Positions 43,835-52,060 of a DNA stretch of 64,000 bases are shown in pieces. Source of the stretch: DASXKD01 sp963806145 (GTDB lineage Bacteria > Actinomycetota > Actinomycetes > Streptosporangiales > Streptosporangiaceae); contig CAWDXD010000038.1 of the NCBI GenBank assembly GCA_963806145.1, positions 248,001-312,000 on the forward strand, in the 5' to 3' direction. The stretch's first letter is position 1, and each line of letters starts with the position of its first letter. The position numbers and the translations under genes were made by a program. Under the pieces are notes generated by a model. The model did not search any database. It had not been told where the DNA came from and saw only the letters and a list, made by a program, of their open reading frames with translations.

Positions 43835-44905
43835 ATGGTCGTGGTGATGGCCCCGGAGGCCACGCAGCAGGATGTTGACGCAATCGTTGACCTGGTGCGG
43901 AAGGCCGGCGGTGAGGCGTTCGTGAGCCGCGGCGTGTCCCGCACGATCGTGGGCCTGGTCGGTGACGTGGAGCAGTTCGGCGCGCTCAACCTGCGCAGCC
44001 GCAGCGGCGTCGTGGACGTGGTGCGGATCTCCGTGCCGTACAAGCTCATCAGCAGGGAGCACCATCCCGACCGGTCGGTGATCTGGGTCGGCGGCGTGCC
44101 GATCGGCCCGGACACGCTCACCGTGATCGCCGGTCCGTGCGCGGTGGAGTCGCACGAGCAGACGCTGACGGCCGCGCGGATGGCCAAGGCGGCGGGCGCG
44201 TCGCTGCTGCGCGGCGGCGCGTTCAAGCCGCGCACCTCCCCCTACGCCTACCAGGGCCTGGGCGAGGCCGGGCTGCGGATCCTCGCCGATGTCAGGGCCG
44301 AGACCGGGCTGCCGGTGGTGACCGAGGTCATCGACCCGGGCAGCGTGGAACTGGTCGCCTCCTACGCGGACATGCTCCAGGTCGGCACCCGCAACATGCA
44401 GAACTTCGCGCTGCTCCAGGCGGTCGGCTCGGCCGCCAAGCCCGTCCTGCTCAAGCGGGGGATGAGCGCAACGATCGAGGAGTGGCTGATGGCGGCGGAG
44501 TACATCGCCCAGCGCGGCAACCTCGACATCGTGCTCTGCGAACGGGGCATCCGGACGTTCGAGACCGCCACCCGCAACACGCTGGATATCAGCGCCGTGC
44601 CGGTCGCGCAGCGGCTGTCCCACCTGCCGGTCATCGTGGACCCGTCGCATTCCGGCGGCCGGCGGGACCTGGTCCTGCCGCTCACCCGGGCGGCGATCGC
44701 GGTCGGTGCCGACGGCGTGATCATCGACGTGCACCCGGAGCCGAAGATGGCCATGTGCGATGGTGACCAGGCGCTGGTCGACGCCGACATCCGCCAGCTC
44801 GCCAGCGTCGCCGCGAACCTGTCCCCGCTGATGGGCCGCACGCTCACCCCGCCGCTGGACGCGCCCCGGGCGCCGGGCAGGCAGCCAAGCCCCGTGGCAG
44901 GCTGA
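43835..44905 (+). CDS. 3-deoxy-7-phosphoheptulonate (DAHP) synthase, type I-beta with ferredoxin-like domain
   Basis: Catalyses the first shikimate-pathway step, PEP plus erythrose 4-phosphate to DAHP. Residues 1-~75 form the ferredoxin-like regulatory domain (MVVVMAPEATQQDVDAIVDL; TIVGLVGD). The aldolase-type barrel shows VIAGPCAVESHEQTL, SLLRGGAFKPRTSPYAYQGL, LQVGTRNMQNFALL, KPVLLKRGMSATIEEWL, LCERGIRTFE and VIVDPSHSGGRRDLVLPL. Length is 356 residues, as for the Thermotoga-type feedback-regulated enzyme. At this chromosomal position Mycobacterium and Streptomyces carry the unrelated type II enzyme. AGAGGAG precedes the ATG. Expression is controlled by the upstream attenuator. Usually named aroF or aroG; I leave the symbol open. 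Confidence 0.95.
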   Translation: MVVVMAPEATQQDVDAIVDLVRKAGGEAFVSRGVSRTIVGLVGDVEQFGALNLRSRSGVVDVVRISVPYKLISREHHPDRSVIWVGGVPIGPDTLTVIAGPCAVESHEQTLTAARMAKAAGASLLRGGAFKPRTSPYAYQGLGEAGLRILADVRAETGLPVVTEVIDPGSVELVASYADMLQVGTRNMQNFALLQAVGSAAKPVLLKRGMSATIEEWLMAAEYIAQRGNLDIVLCERGIRTFETATRNTLDISAVPVAQRLSHLPVIVDPSHSGGRRDLVLPLTRAAIAVGADGVIIDVHPEPKMAMCDGDQALVDADIRQLASVAANLSPLMGRTLTPPLDAPRAPGRQPSPVAG

Positions 44906-44986
44906 GCGCCGTGCGGGCTGCCACGCACGATCGGGACCGAGCCCGGGCCGGGGCCACGCGGGCAGCACAGCAGGGCCGGGGAAAGC

Positions 44987-46231
44987 TCAGGAGCGGTCGG
45001 GCCGGTACTCCTGGGCCAGGCCGGCCAGTTCCTCCGCCAGGTCCCCCGCCTCCAGGCGGGCCTCGATCCGGCGCAGGTCATCGATGCGCGCCCGGGTCTC
45101 CACGTGCCGGGGCGTCAGCAGCGTGCAGCAGTCCTGGTCGGGCAGTTCGGAGAGGGCGAGCGTGCGGATGCGGCGCGCCTCCGCCATGATCTCCACCTTG
45201 TCGCGGCCGATCAGCGGGCGCAGGATCGGCAGCCCGACCGCGTCGTCCAGCGCAGTCAGGTTGACCAGCGTCTGGCTGCTCACCTGCCCGAGGGAGTCGC
45301 CGGTGATGAGCGCCGCCGCGGCGAGGCGGCCGGCCAGCACCTCCGCGGTCTTGAGCATCAGCCGGCGCTGCGCCACGATCTGCAGCCGGCTGGCGCCGGA
45401 CGCCGCGAGGCGCTGCTGCGTCTTGCCGAACGCGACCACGAACAGCCGGGACCTGCCCTGGAACCGGTCCAGCTGGTGCATCAGGCCGTAGGCCTTGTAC
45501 ACCGACTCGGGCCCGGTCAGCGGCATGCCGGAGAAGTGCAGGAAGTCGCACCGCAGGCCACGGCGCATCATCCGGTACGCGGCCACTGGGGAATCGATGC
45601 CGCCGGACATGAGCACCAGCGCGCGGCCGCTCATCCCCACGGGCAGGCCGCCCTGGCCCGGCTGGCCATCGGTGTAGACGAACACCTCGTGCTGGTCCAC
45701 CTCGATGAACACCGTGTTGTCCGGATGCTTGAGGTTGACCGGGTACCCGTACTCCCGCTGGACCCGGGTGCCGATCGTGGTGGCCAGTTCGGCGGAGGTG
45801 ACGGGGAACCGCTTGTCACGGCGGCGGGCGCGCACCGCGAACGAACCGGTCTTTCCCGCCATCATGGCGGCCGCGGTGTCGATGGCGGCCTGGGGCTCCC
45901 TGGCCACTCGTACTGCCCGGCAGACTCTCGCGATGCCCATGACGTCCCGGGCACGCTCGGCGATCTTGTCCACCGCGGCCTCCGCCCCGGCGGCATCGGT
46001 CCCGGCGTCGTCAGCGGCCCGCAGCATGATCACCCCGTAGCGCTGCCAGATCCGCACGGCCAGGCCGGCGTCGTCCATGGCCTGCCGGATGTTCGTCTGC
46101 AGCCGCTGCTCGAACTGCCGCCTGTTGCCCCCCTTGAGCACGATCTCACCCAGTTTGAGCAGCACGCACGGCTCATGCTGCCCAGGCAGGGTCGGCTTGC
46201 CCGCCTGGGCATGCGCCGAGAGGGAGGTCAC
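44987..46231 (-). CDS. thiI: tRNA 4-thiouridine synthetase
   Basis: ThiI adenylates U8 of tRNA and inserts sulfur; it may also serve thiamine thiazole synthesis. The N-terminal ferredoxin-like part starts VLLKLGEIVLKGGNRRQFEQ. The THUMP domain follows (FAVRARRRDKRFPVTSAEL; VNLKHPDNTVFIEVD). The PP-loop pyrophosphatase motif is ALVLMSGGIDSPVAAYRMM, with the conserved HFSGMPLTG downstream. No C-terminal rhodanese domain is present, so sulfur must be delivered another way; a DQDCCTLLTP segment supplies cysteines. GTG at 46231 has AGAGGA six nt upstream; ATG at 46237 is the alternative. The protein has 414 residues. Confidence 0.93.
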   Translation of the reverse strand: MTSLSAHAQAGKPTLPGQHEPCVLLKLGEIVLKGGNRRQFEQRLQTNIRQAMDDAGLAVRIWQRYGVIMLRAADDAGTDAAGAEAAVDKIAERARDVMGIARVCRAVRVAREPQAAIDTAAAMMAGKTGSFAVRARRRDKRFPVTSAELATTIGTRVQREYGYPVNLKHPDNTVFIEVDQHEVFVYTDGQPGQGGLPVGMSGRALVLMSGGIDSPVAAYRMMRRGLRCDFLHFSGMPLTGPESVYKAYGLMHQLDRFQGRSRLFVVAFGKTQQRLAASGASRLQIVAQRRLMLKTAEVLAGRLAAAALITGDSLGQVSSQTLVNLTALDDAVGLPILRPLIGRDKVEIMAEARRIRTLALSELPDQDCCTLLTPRHVETRARIDDLRRIEARLEAGDLAEELAGLAQEYRPDRS

Positions 46232-46432
46232 GGACATTCCTCTAGTCTGCCAGCAGCGGGGCGTGGCGGCGCCAGATAGCGGCCGGTGTTCCGCGCCCGC
46301 GGGTGGCCGGCGGTCGCCGCGGTGGCGCGCCAGGCAGGCACGTCCTGGCGCGGGCGGTTCCAGCGCGAGTGGTGACCGGCAGGCCCGGGAATCCCTTGGC
46401 GGCGGGGCGGCGGCGCGTGGCAGGGTGGCTCC

Positions 46433-47290
46433 GTGACGAAGCTCAAGGTGCGCACGGCCACCGAGGATGACCTGGCCGCCATCGCTGCCGTAGCCGCAGC
46501 GACCGGGCAGGTCGAGGAGTGGTCCGGGTCCGATCCGGCCTATGTCCGGCACCTGCTGGCGCACGGGCAGGTGCTGGTGGCCGGGTACGACGGCACGATC
46601 ACCGGGTTCGGCGCGACCCGGCGGATCGGGGACGGGCCTGCCGCCGCCACGATGCTGTGCGACCTGTTCGTGGACCCGGGGTCACACGGCCGGGGCATCG
46701 GCCAGGCGCTGCTGGCCGCGCTGTGGGAACCGGGCTCGCCGCGCATCACGTTCAGCAGCCTGCACGCCCATGCCCTGCCCCTGTACACCCGGGCGGGCCT
46801 GGACGCCTGGTGGCCGCTGCTGTACCTGGGCGGTGACGTCGGCGCGCTGCCGCGCGCGCCCGGCTGGAACGTCGCCGCGACGTCGCCGGAGCAGGTGGCG
46901 GCGCTGGAGGCGGAGTGGACCGGGATCGACCGGTCGGCCGACCACCGGGCCTGGGCCAAGCGGCCCGGCGGGCAGCCGGTCACCGCGCGGCGCGCCGCCG
47001 CCCTGCTGGCGGCCGGCACCGTGGCCGGCGAGGACGCCGAGTACGGCATCGCCCACCTGGCCGTCTCGCCGGCCGCCGGGGACGGCGACGCGGTGGACGC
47101 TGTCGTGGCCGTGCTCGCGTCCCTCGATCCCGCCGGCGGCCGGGCCAGGGTGTGCCTGCCCGCGCCGCACCCGGCGGTCCGGCCACTGCTGGCCGCGGGC
47201 TGGCACGTGGATTTCATGGACGTTTTCATGGCCACCGAGCCCGGCCTGCTCGATCCGCGCCGCGCCGTCCCCTCCCCCGCCATGGCCTGA
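46433..47290 (+). CDS. GNAT-family N-acetyltransferase
   Basis: A 285-residue protein with an N-terminal GNAT domain: KVRTATEDDLAAIAAV at the start, TMLCDLFVDPGSHGRGIGQALL at the acetyl-CoA loop, and HALPLYTRAGLDAWWPLLYL at its end. The C-terminal half is a second, degenerate GNAT-like module (LAVSPAAGDGDAVDAVVAVL; VRPLLAAGWHVDFMDVFM), a common two-domain layout in actinobacteria. The start is GTG at 46433. Substrate unknown. It diverges from thiI with a 200-bp gap that has no clear feature. Confidence 0.85.
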   Translation: MTKLKVRTATEDDLAAIAAVAAATGQVEEWSGSDPAYVRHLLAHGQVLVAGYDGTITGFGATRRIGDGPAAATMLCDLFVDPGSHGRGIGQALLAALWEPGSPRITFSSLHAHALPLYTRAGLDAWWPLLYLGGDVGALPRAPGWNVAATSPEQVAALEAEWTGIDRSADHRAWAKRPGGQPVTARRAAALLAAGTVAGEDAEYGIAHLAVSPAAGDGDAVDAVVAVLASLDPAGGRARVCLPAPHPAVRPLLAAGWHVDFMDVFMATEPGLLDPRRAVPSPAMA

Positions 47291-47447
47291 CCCCCGCGCG
47301 AAACAGCGTTGTGCCCGTCGTGATCGCGGGCCTCAGGCAAGCCTGTGATAAACCCCCGTGACGGGGAACGGCTGAGAGCAGCGCGGGGCCGCGGGTAGAC
47401 GGCCGTGCTCGTCTGCCCTAGCGTGAGCGATGCGGGTGAGGGGCGTG

Positions 47448-50240
47448 ATGGGGACGAGCCCTGGCTATGTCGTCGGCCGCGAGCGAGAGCTTGCGGCGGT
47501 GGGCGCCTTCCTCACGGCTGTGCCCAACGGGCCACGCGCGCTTTTGCTCGAGGGCGAGGCTGGCATAGGTAAGACAACCGTGTGGCTGGCGGCTGTCCGG
47601 GCGGCTGACGATCGTGGATTCCGGGTGCTGCAGGCCCGGCCGGCCGAGAGCGAGTCAAGGCTTTCCTATGCAGCGCTCGCCGACATTGCCGGCGTCGCGT
47701 TCGATGAGGTCCGGGCAGCCTTGCCCGATCCTCAGGAGCGTGCGCTCGCCGCCATCTTGCTACGCGCCGCGACGGATGAGCCGGCCGACGCACGGGTAAC
47801 AGCGACCGCGCTTGGGACCGTGCTGGCAGTGCTCGCCGAAGGCTCTCCGGTGCTGCTCGCCATCGATGATGTGCAGTGGCTCGATGGTGCCTCGGCGGCA
47901 GCGCTCGCCTTCGCGGCGAGGCGGTTCCCGCGGCGGCTGGGCCTGCTGGTGACCCGGCGGACCGAGGGCGTCGCCGGCGTGCCGCTTGGCCTGGACCGTG
48001 CGCTGCCCGAGGAGGGGCTTGAGCGCCTTGCCGTCGGCCCGCTGTCACTGGCGGCGCTGCGCCAGGTGATCAGCGAACGGCTGGGAACGGCAATCCCGCG
48101 GCCAGTGCTCGGCCGGATCGCCGATGCATCGGGCGGCAATCCCTTCTATGCGGTCGAGATCGCACGAGGCCTCCCCGGCGACGCAAGCACGGGCCAGCCA
48201 CTGCCTGTGCCGCCTGGGATGTCCAAGCTGGCGATGGAGCGGATCAACTCGCTCTCGCTTGCGGCGCGGGAGGCGGTCCTCGTGGCCGCGTCGCTGTCGC
48301 ACCCGACAATCGCGACAGTGAGCAGTGCGCTGACCGCGCTTCCCGGGGACGCTGAAGTATCGCCGGCGATTGTCGAGGCGGAGGACGCCGGCGTGCTGGT
48401 CACCGAGCGTGGTCGCATCCGTTTCACTCATCCGCTGCTGGCCTCCGCGGTGCAGGGATCCGTTTCTGACGTGCGGCTCCGTCAGATGCACCGCCGCCTT
48501 GCTGAGGTCGTCACCGATCCCGAAGAGCAAGCTCAGCACCTCGCCCAAGCAGCGTCCGGTCCAGACGAGCAGACCGCGGCCGTGGTTGAGACGGGTGCGC
48601 GAGAGGCGGCACTACGCGGGGCGTATGACGCCTCTGCCGAGCTTTTCGAGGCCGCCCGCCGGCTCACGCCTGCCGGCAGGCAGGACGATCTCGCGCGCCG
48701 AACGCTTGGTCATGCGCTCGCGGCCCTGAAGGGCGGCGATGTGGCGACCGCCCGCGGGCTTGCCGTCAGCGTCGGCACCGAAGGATTGCCGCCTGCACTA
48801 AATGTGGAGAGGTTCCGGCTGCTCGCGGAGGTGGAATGGGACGACGGCGCGACGAAGCTGTCGACCGAATACCTGGAGCGGGCCTTGGCGGCCGCAGCGG
48901 ATGACCACGAGCTCAGCGCTGGGATCTTGACGAGACTGGTCATGGCGGGCATGCCCGCGGATCCGGCCCGGGCGCTCGGGCATGCCGAGCGGGCGATGGG
49001 TATCCTCAGCGGGGATCGCGAGCCGGAATTGCTCGCCTCCATCCTCATCGACCGCTTCCTGGCCGGGGTGTTTCTCGGGCGAGGCGCGCGGCGCGAGTTG
49101 CTCGAGCGGGGCCTGGCGCTCGAAGCCAAGGCAGGGCCTGCTGTTTACCCGCACCCTGTCCCGCTGATCTGGTTCCAGTGCGTGGACGACATCGAGGGCA
49201 CCGTGGCCCGGCATGCCCGCGAGGACACCTGGGCGCGCGAGCGCGGCGACGACCGGATGCGTGCGGAGCGTCTCGGTTACCTCGCGATGGTGGAGCTGCG
49301 GGCTGGGCAGTGGGACCTGGCCGAGCAGCACGCCGAGCGGAGCTGCGAAACCCTCGGAGAGGGTGATGTCAGCGGAAGATCCGCCCACGCGTTCGCCTGG
49401 CGGTCATTGATCGATGCCTACCGGGGCAGGGTCGACCGTGCGCGAACGACGCTTCAGCCGCTTGTCGCGGAGGCGGCGCGGACGGAGAAGGCATGGTGGG
49501 GGGCAATCCTGCTCAGCGTGCTGGGCTTCGTGGAGTTCGCCGCGGGCAATCACGAGGCGGCTGATGATGCCTTGACGAAGATGCGCGATCTGCTCGACGG
49601 AATCGGCATCAAGGACGGGCTGGTCGATCGCACCGAGCCGTTCCATGTCGAGTCGCTGATCTCACTTGGGGAGCTCGGCCGTGCCCGTGAAGTGCTCGCG
49701 CGGCTTGAGGAGCGGGGGCGGACGATTCCGCGAGCATGGATCGATATCACTGTTCCCCGGGCCCGAGCGCTCGTCCTCGCCGCGGAGGGCGATCCGGCAG
49801 CGGCATTGACGGCATTGGATGAGCTCGATTTCACCGCTGCCTCGCGGCTGCCGTTCGAGCTCGCCTCTGCCTGGCTGGTCAAAGGGCGCCTGCATCGCCG
49901 ACTCAAGCAGCGGAAACTGGCGGCAAAAACATTCGCTGAAGCCCGCACCATGTTCGAGCGGCTCGGCGCCCCGACGTGGGCGCAGCAGGCCGGCAGCGAG
50001 CTGGCGCGGGTCGGTCCGCGGCGCCGGGCGCCGGATGAGCTGACCGCAACCGAACTGCGGGTGGCCGAGCTCGCCGCGGCCGGGATGACCAACCGCGAGG
50101 TCGCGCGGGTGACCTATATGAGCGCGAAGACCGTCGAGGCACACCTCGCCAGCGTCTACCGCAAGCTCGGTATCCGCTCGCGGGCCCAGCTCGGCGCCCG
50201 TGTGGCCGCTCTAGGACTGACTGGCGCACCAAGAACGTAG
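47448..50240 (+). CDS. large ATP-binding LuxR-family regulator (LAL type)
   Basis: A 930-residue STAND/LAL regulator. An N-terminal AAA-type ATPase has Walker A LLLEGEAGIGKTT (~33-45) and Walker B PVLLAIDDVQWLDG. A long helical TPR-like middle follows, and the C-terminal LuxR HTH reads LTATELRVAELAAAGMTNRE and KTVEAHLASVYRKLGIRSRA. ATG at 47448 has GAGGGG upstream; another ATG at 47430 is in frame. A TAGCGT -10-like box lies at 47419-47424. Third-position GC is visibly lower than in its housekeeping neighbours, suggesting later acquisition. It probably controls the four small genes downstream. Confidence 0.9.
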   Translation: MGTSPGYVVGRERELAAVGAFLTAVPNGPRALLLEGEAGIGKTTVWLAAVRAADDRGFRVLQARPAESESRLSYAALADIAGVAFDEVRAALPDPQERALAAILLRAATDEPADARVTATALGTVLAVLAEGSPVLLAIDDVQWLDGASAAALAFAARRFPRRLGLLVTRRTEGVAGVPLGLDRALPEEGLERLAVGPLSLAALRQVISERLGTAIPRPVLGRIADASGGNPFYAVEIARGLPGDASTGQPLPVPPGMSKLAMERINSLSLAAREAVLVAASLSHPTIATVSSALTALPGDAEVSPAIVEAEDAGVLVTERGRIRFTHPLLASAVQGSVSDVRLRQMHRRLAEVVTDPEEQAQHLAQAASGPDEQTAAVVETGAREAALRGAYDASAELFEAARRLTPAGRQDDLARRTLGHALAALKGGDVATARGLAVSVGTEGLPPALNVERFRLLAEVEWDDGATKLSTEYLERALAAAADDHELSAGILTRLVMAGMPADPARALGHAERAMGILSGDREPELLASILIDRFLAGVFLGRGARRELLERGLALEAKAGPAVYPHPVPLIWFQCVDDIEGTVARHAREDTWARERGDDRMRAERLGYLAMVELRAGQWDLAEQHAERSCETLGEGDVSGRSAHAFAWRSLIDAYRGRVDRARTTLQPLVAEAARTEKAWWGAILLSVLGFVEFAAGNHEAADDALTKMRDLLDGIGIKDGLVDRTEPFHVESLISLGELGRAREVLARLEERGRTIPRAWIDITVPRARALVLAAEGDPAAALTALDELDFTAASRLPFELASAWLVKGRLHRRLKQRKLAAKTFAEARTMFERLGAPTWAQQAGSELARVGPRRRAPDELTATELRVAELAAAGMTNREVARVTYMSAKTVEAHLASVYRKLGIRSRAQLGARVAALGLTGAPRT

Positions 50241-50274
50241 GGAAACGCCCGATTCGGTGGCCGGGCTGGCGCCC

Positions 50275-50280
50275 TAGCGT
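50275..50280 (+). promoter_or_regulatory. -10 box (TAGCGT) before the DUF4242-like gene, leaderless arrangement
   Basis: TAGCGT is followed by 7 nt and ATG 50288. The same TAGCGT element occurs shortly before the LuxR gene (47419-47424), which may mean joint control. Confidence 0.5.
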
Positions 50281-50287
50281 CGTGTCC

Positions 50288-50578
50288 ATGGCACAGCGAG
50301 CAGCGGCGGAACCACGCCAGACCTACCTGGTCGAGAACTACCATCCTGGGCTCGGCGCCGAGGAGCTTCGCCAGATCGTCTCGCGCATCCGCGATGCGGT
50401 GGCGGAGATGACCCGGGCCGGAAAAGCGGTCCGTTGCCTGCGCTCAACGATCGTGCCAGCCGACGAGTCCTTCCTCTGCGTTATCGAGGCCGCATCTGAG
50501 GAGCTCGCGCGGGAGGCATACGCACGCGCGGGCGTCTCATTCGATCGGATCTCGCCGGCGCTTCTAGAGGAAGGCTAG
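50288..50578 (+). CDS. DUF4242-like small protein
   Basis: A 96-residue soluble protein resembling the DUF4242/nickel-binding ferredoxin-fold family: QTYLVENYHPGLGAEELRQI, GKAVRCLRSTIVPADESFLC, VIEAASEELAREAYARAGVS and FDRISPAL. Proteins of this family dimerise, and one Streptomyces member binds nickel, but no metal function can be read here with certainty. ATG at 50288 is preferred over GTG at 50282 because a -10 box sits exactly 7 nt before it. It follows the LuxR gene by ~50 bp. Confidence 0.7.
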   Translation: MAQRAAAEPRQTYLVENYHPGLGAEELRQIVSRIRDAVAEMTRAGKAVRCLRSTIVPADESFLCVIEAASEELAREAYARAGVSFDRISPALLEEG

Positions 50579-50593
50579 ACACAAGGGGAGATC

Positions 50594-50914
50594 ATGAAGA
50601 AATCTGCTCTCTTCAGCGCGCTCGCGCTGGGTTTGGCGGGCTGGCTCGCACCCAGCGTGGCGAGCGCCAGCGACGGGGCACAGATCCAGGTCGCATGGGC
50701 GGGCGCTCAAGAGGTGAACGCGACCGCCAGCAGCCAACGCAACCCGAATGCGGTACCGCCGATCCTGCCACCGCTGTCGCCGTCCGAACTGGCGAAACTC
50801 AGGAGGGCCGAGGCGCAGAAACAGCAGGACTTCTCCTATCACCTGCCTGCCAGCGCCCGCTACAGCAACACGGAGATGAATATCTTCGCGACGGAAGGCT
50901 ACGGCGCATCCTGA
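50594..50914 (+). CDS. small exported protein of unknown function
   Basis: A 106-residue protein with a textbook Sec signal peptide: MKKSALFSALALGLAGWLAP followed by SVASASDGA, with cleavage expected after A-S-A. The mature ~80 residues are polar and Pro-rich (PNAVPPILPPLSPSEL) with Tyr residues near the end (YSNTEMNIFATEGYGAS). No cysteines or known domain. AAGGGGAG lies before the ATG. It is 15 nt after the DUF4242-like gene and so probably in its operon. I do not recognise the family. Confidence 0.7.
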   Translation: MKKSALFSALALGLAGWLAPSVASASDGAQIQVAWAGAQEVNATASSQRNPNAVPPILPPLSPSELAKLRRAEAQKQQDFSYHLPASARYSNTEMNIFATEGYGAS

Positions 50915-50957
50915 CCCTTGGGTCCGCACAAACAAAACAAATAAGGGAGTTCTCACC

Positions 50958-51336
50958 ATGTTCGACCGCCTCGCCGCACAACGGCCACCGGTGATCAATA
51001 CTCTCGACACGCACCCGCCGCTGGGCGATCGGCCTGACGGCCATGCCGCTCCTGCTCGGTGTACTCGGCAGCGGCCCGTCGGCGCTCTCACCCGACAGCG
51101 GCCTGGCCGGCTGCACAGCGCTAGCGGGCACGCGCCAGGTTGCCGCAGCCGCTTACCCGGCGATCGGTGCCCAATTCGTCGGCTCGCGATGGCCGGACCT
51201 GCGCTTCAGCGGCATGGCCTACGTCGAGATCGCCACCAAGCTCCTCCCTACGCACGCCTACGGAGGCGAAACCGCCTGGTTCTACCAGCGCCTGTCCGCC
51301 GCCTGCGCAAAGCACGGGCGCGCGCTGCCCTTCTGA
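50958..51336 (+). pseudogene. small exported protein gene, apparently frameshifted
   Basis: A strong AAGGGAG box precedes ATG 50958 (MFDRLAAQRPPVINTLDT), but that frame then turns into Arg/Pro-rich sequence. From about 51010 the next frame encodes a good signal peptide (TRRWAIGLTAMPLLLGVLGS) and a plausible mature protein ending in AKHGRALPF at 51336, with YPAIGAQFVGSRWPDLRFSG and two cysteines. The first ATG of that frame (51043) lies in the middle of the signal peptide and has no ribosome-binding site. One extra base between ~50995 and 51015 would explain this. It could be true decay or a sequencing error. Confidence 0.5.
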
Positions 51337-51439
51337 TCCTGGCCCGTCATTCCGTAGCGCTATGGCTGATCACGCCAACCCTCTATGACATCTGCGCCCG
51401 CCGCGCGGCGGGCCAGCCATCACACCCACGGAGGTCATC

Positions 51440-51877
51440 ATGAAACTTCGCGCAACCATCGCAGCCATCGGCACCGCCGCCGCACTCGGCCTGACCGGAA
51501 CGATCCTGCTGCCCGCCGCCGCCGGCGCCGGCACCGTGAACCACACCCTGACGTTCACCTCCGTGCAAAAGGCGCAGGCGAAGTTCTCCGCCACCTCCAG
51601 CGGCAGCGCAGACCTGGACGTCAACAAGGCAGGCAAGGTCACCGGCTACGACATGCTCAACTTCACCGTCAACCCGGCCACCGGCAAGGTCACCGCCGGC
51701 GTCACCCTCGACACCGCCGGCGGCTTCCTCTACGGCGTCCTCCAAGTGACCAGCGGCCCGGTCACCCATGGCACGGTGACCGGCGGAACCGGCGCCTTCG
51801 CCGGGGCCACCGGGACCATCACCGCCACCAACAAGACAGCCACCAGGACCGCTGTCACCATCACCTACCACACCTGA
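51440..51877 (+). CDS. exported allene-oxide-cyclase/dirigent-like barrel protein
   Basis: A 145-residue protein with a signal peptide (MKLRATIAAIGTAAALGLTG, then TILLPAAAGAGT). The mature part is a beta-rich domain of alternating Thr/Val strands (VNHTLTFTSVQKAQAKFS; GYDMLNFTVNPATGKV; GGTGAFAGATGTITATN). The G-T-G-x-F-x-G-A-x-G turn is typical of the dirigent/allene-oxide-cyclase barrel superfamily found in secreted actinobacterial proteins. An ACGGAGGTCATC context gives it a good ribosome-binding site. Function is unknown. It closes the LuxR island. Confidence 0.65.
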   Translation: MKLRATIAAIGTAAALGLTGTILLPAAAGAGTVNHTLTFTSVQKAQAKFSATSSGSADLDVNKAGKVTGYDMLNFTVNPATGKVTAGVTLDTAGGFLYGVLQVTSGPVTHGTVTGGTGAFAGATGTITATNKTATRTAVTITYHT

Positions 51878-51893
51878 TGAAAACTGCGGGAGC

Positions 51894-51940
51894 ATCCGGC
51901 CCTGTATGCAAGTGACCACAGCGGTTTCATGGGGCCGGAT
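51894..51940. terminator. inverted repeat between convergent genes
   Basis: ATCCGGCCC (51894-51902) pairs perfectly with GGGCCGGAT (51932-51940) across a 29-nt loop, 17 bp after the stop of the barrel-protein gene and facing the convergent methyltransferase gene. It may act as a terminator. No T-run. Confidence 0.35.
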
Positions 51941-52060
51941 TCACCCGTCGAAGTAGATCGTGAAGACGCAGAGCGCCTGGTTCCACCCAGCCCTGCAGAT
52001 GCGGCGGACGACAGCCAGCAGATACTCGGCCGGCATTGAACACGCTCGGGCCAGTGGCCG

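Noticed and set aside
42725..44968. 747-codon minus-strand frame over the SpeE-like gene and DAHP synthase
   Set aside because: It spans a terminator and two well-supported plus-strand genes and has shadow-type composition.
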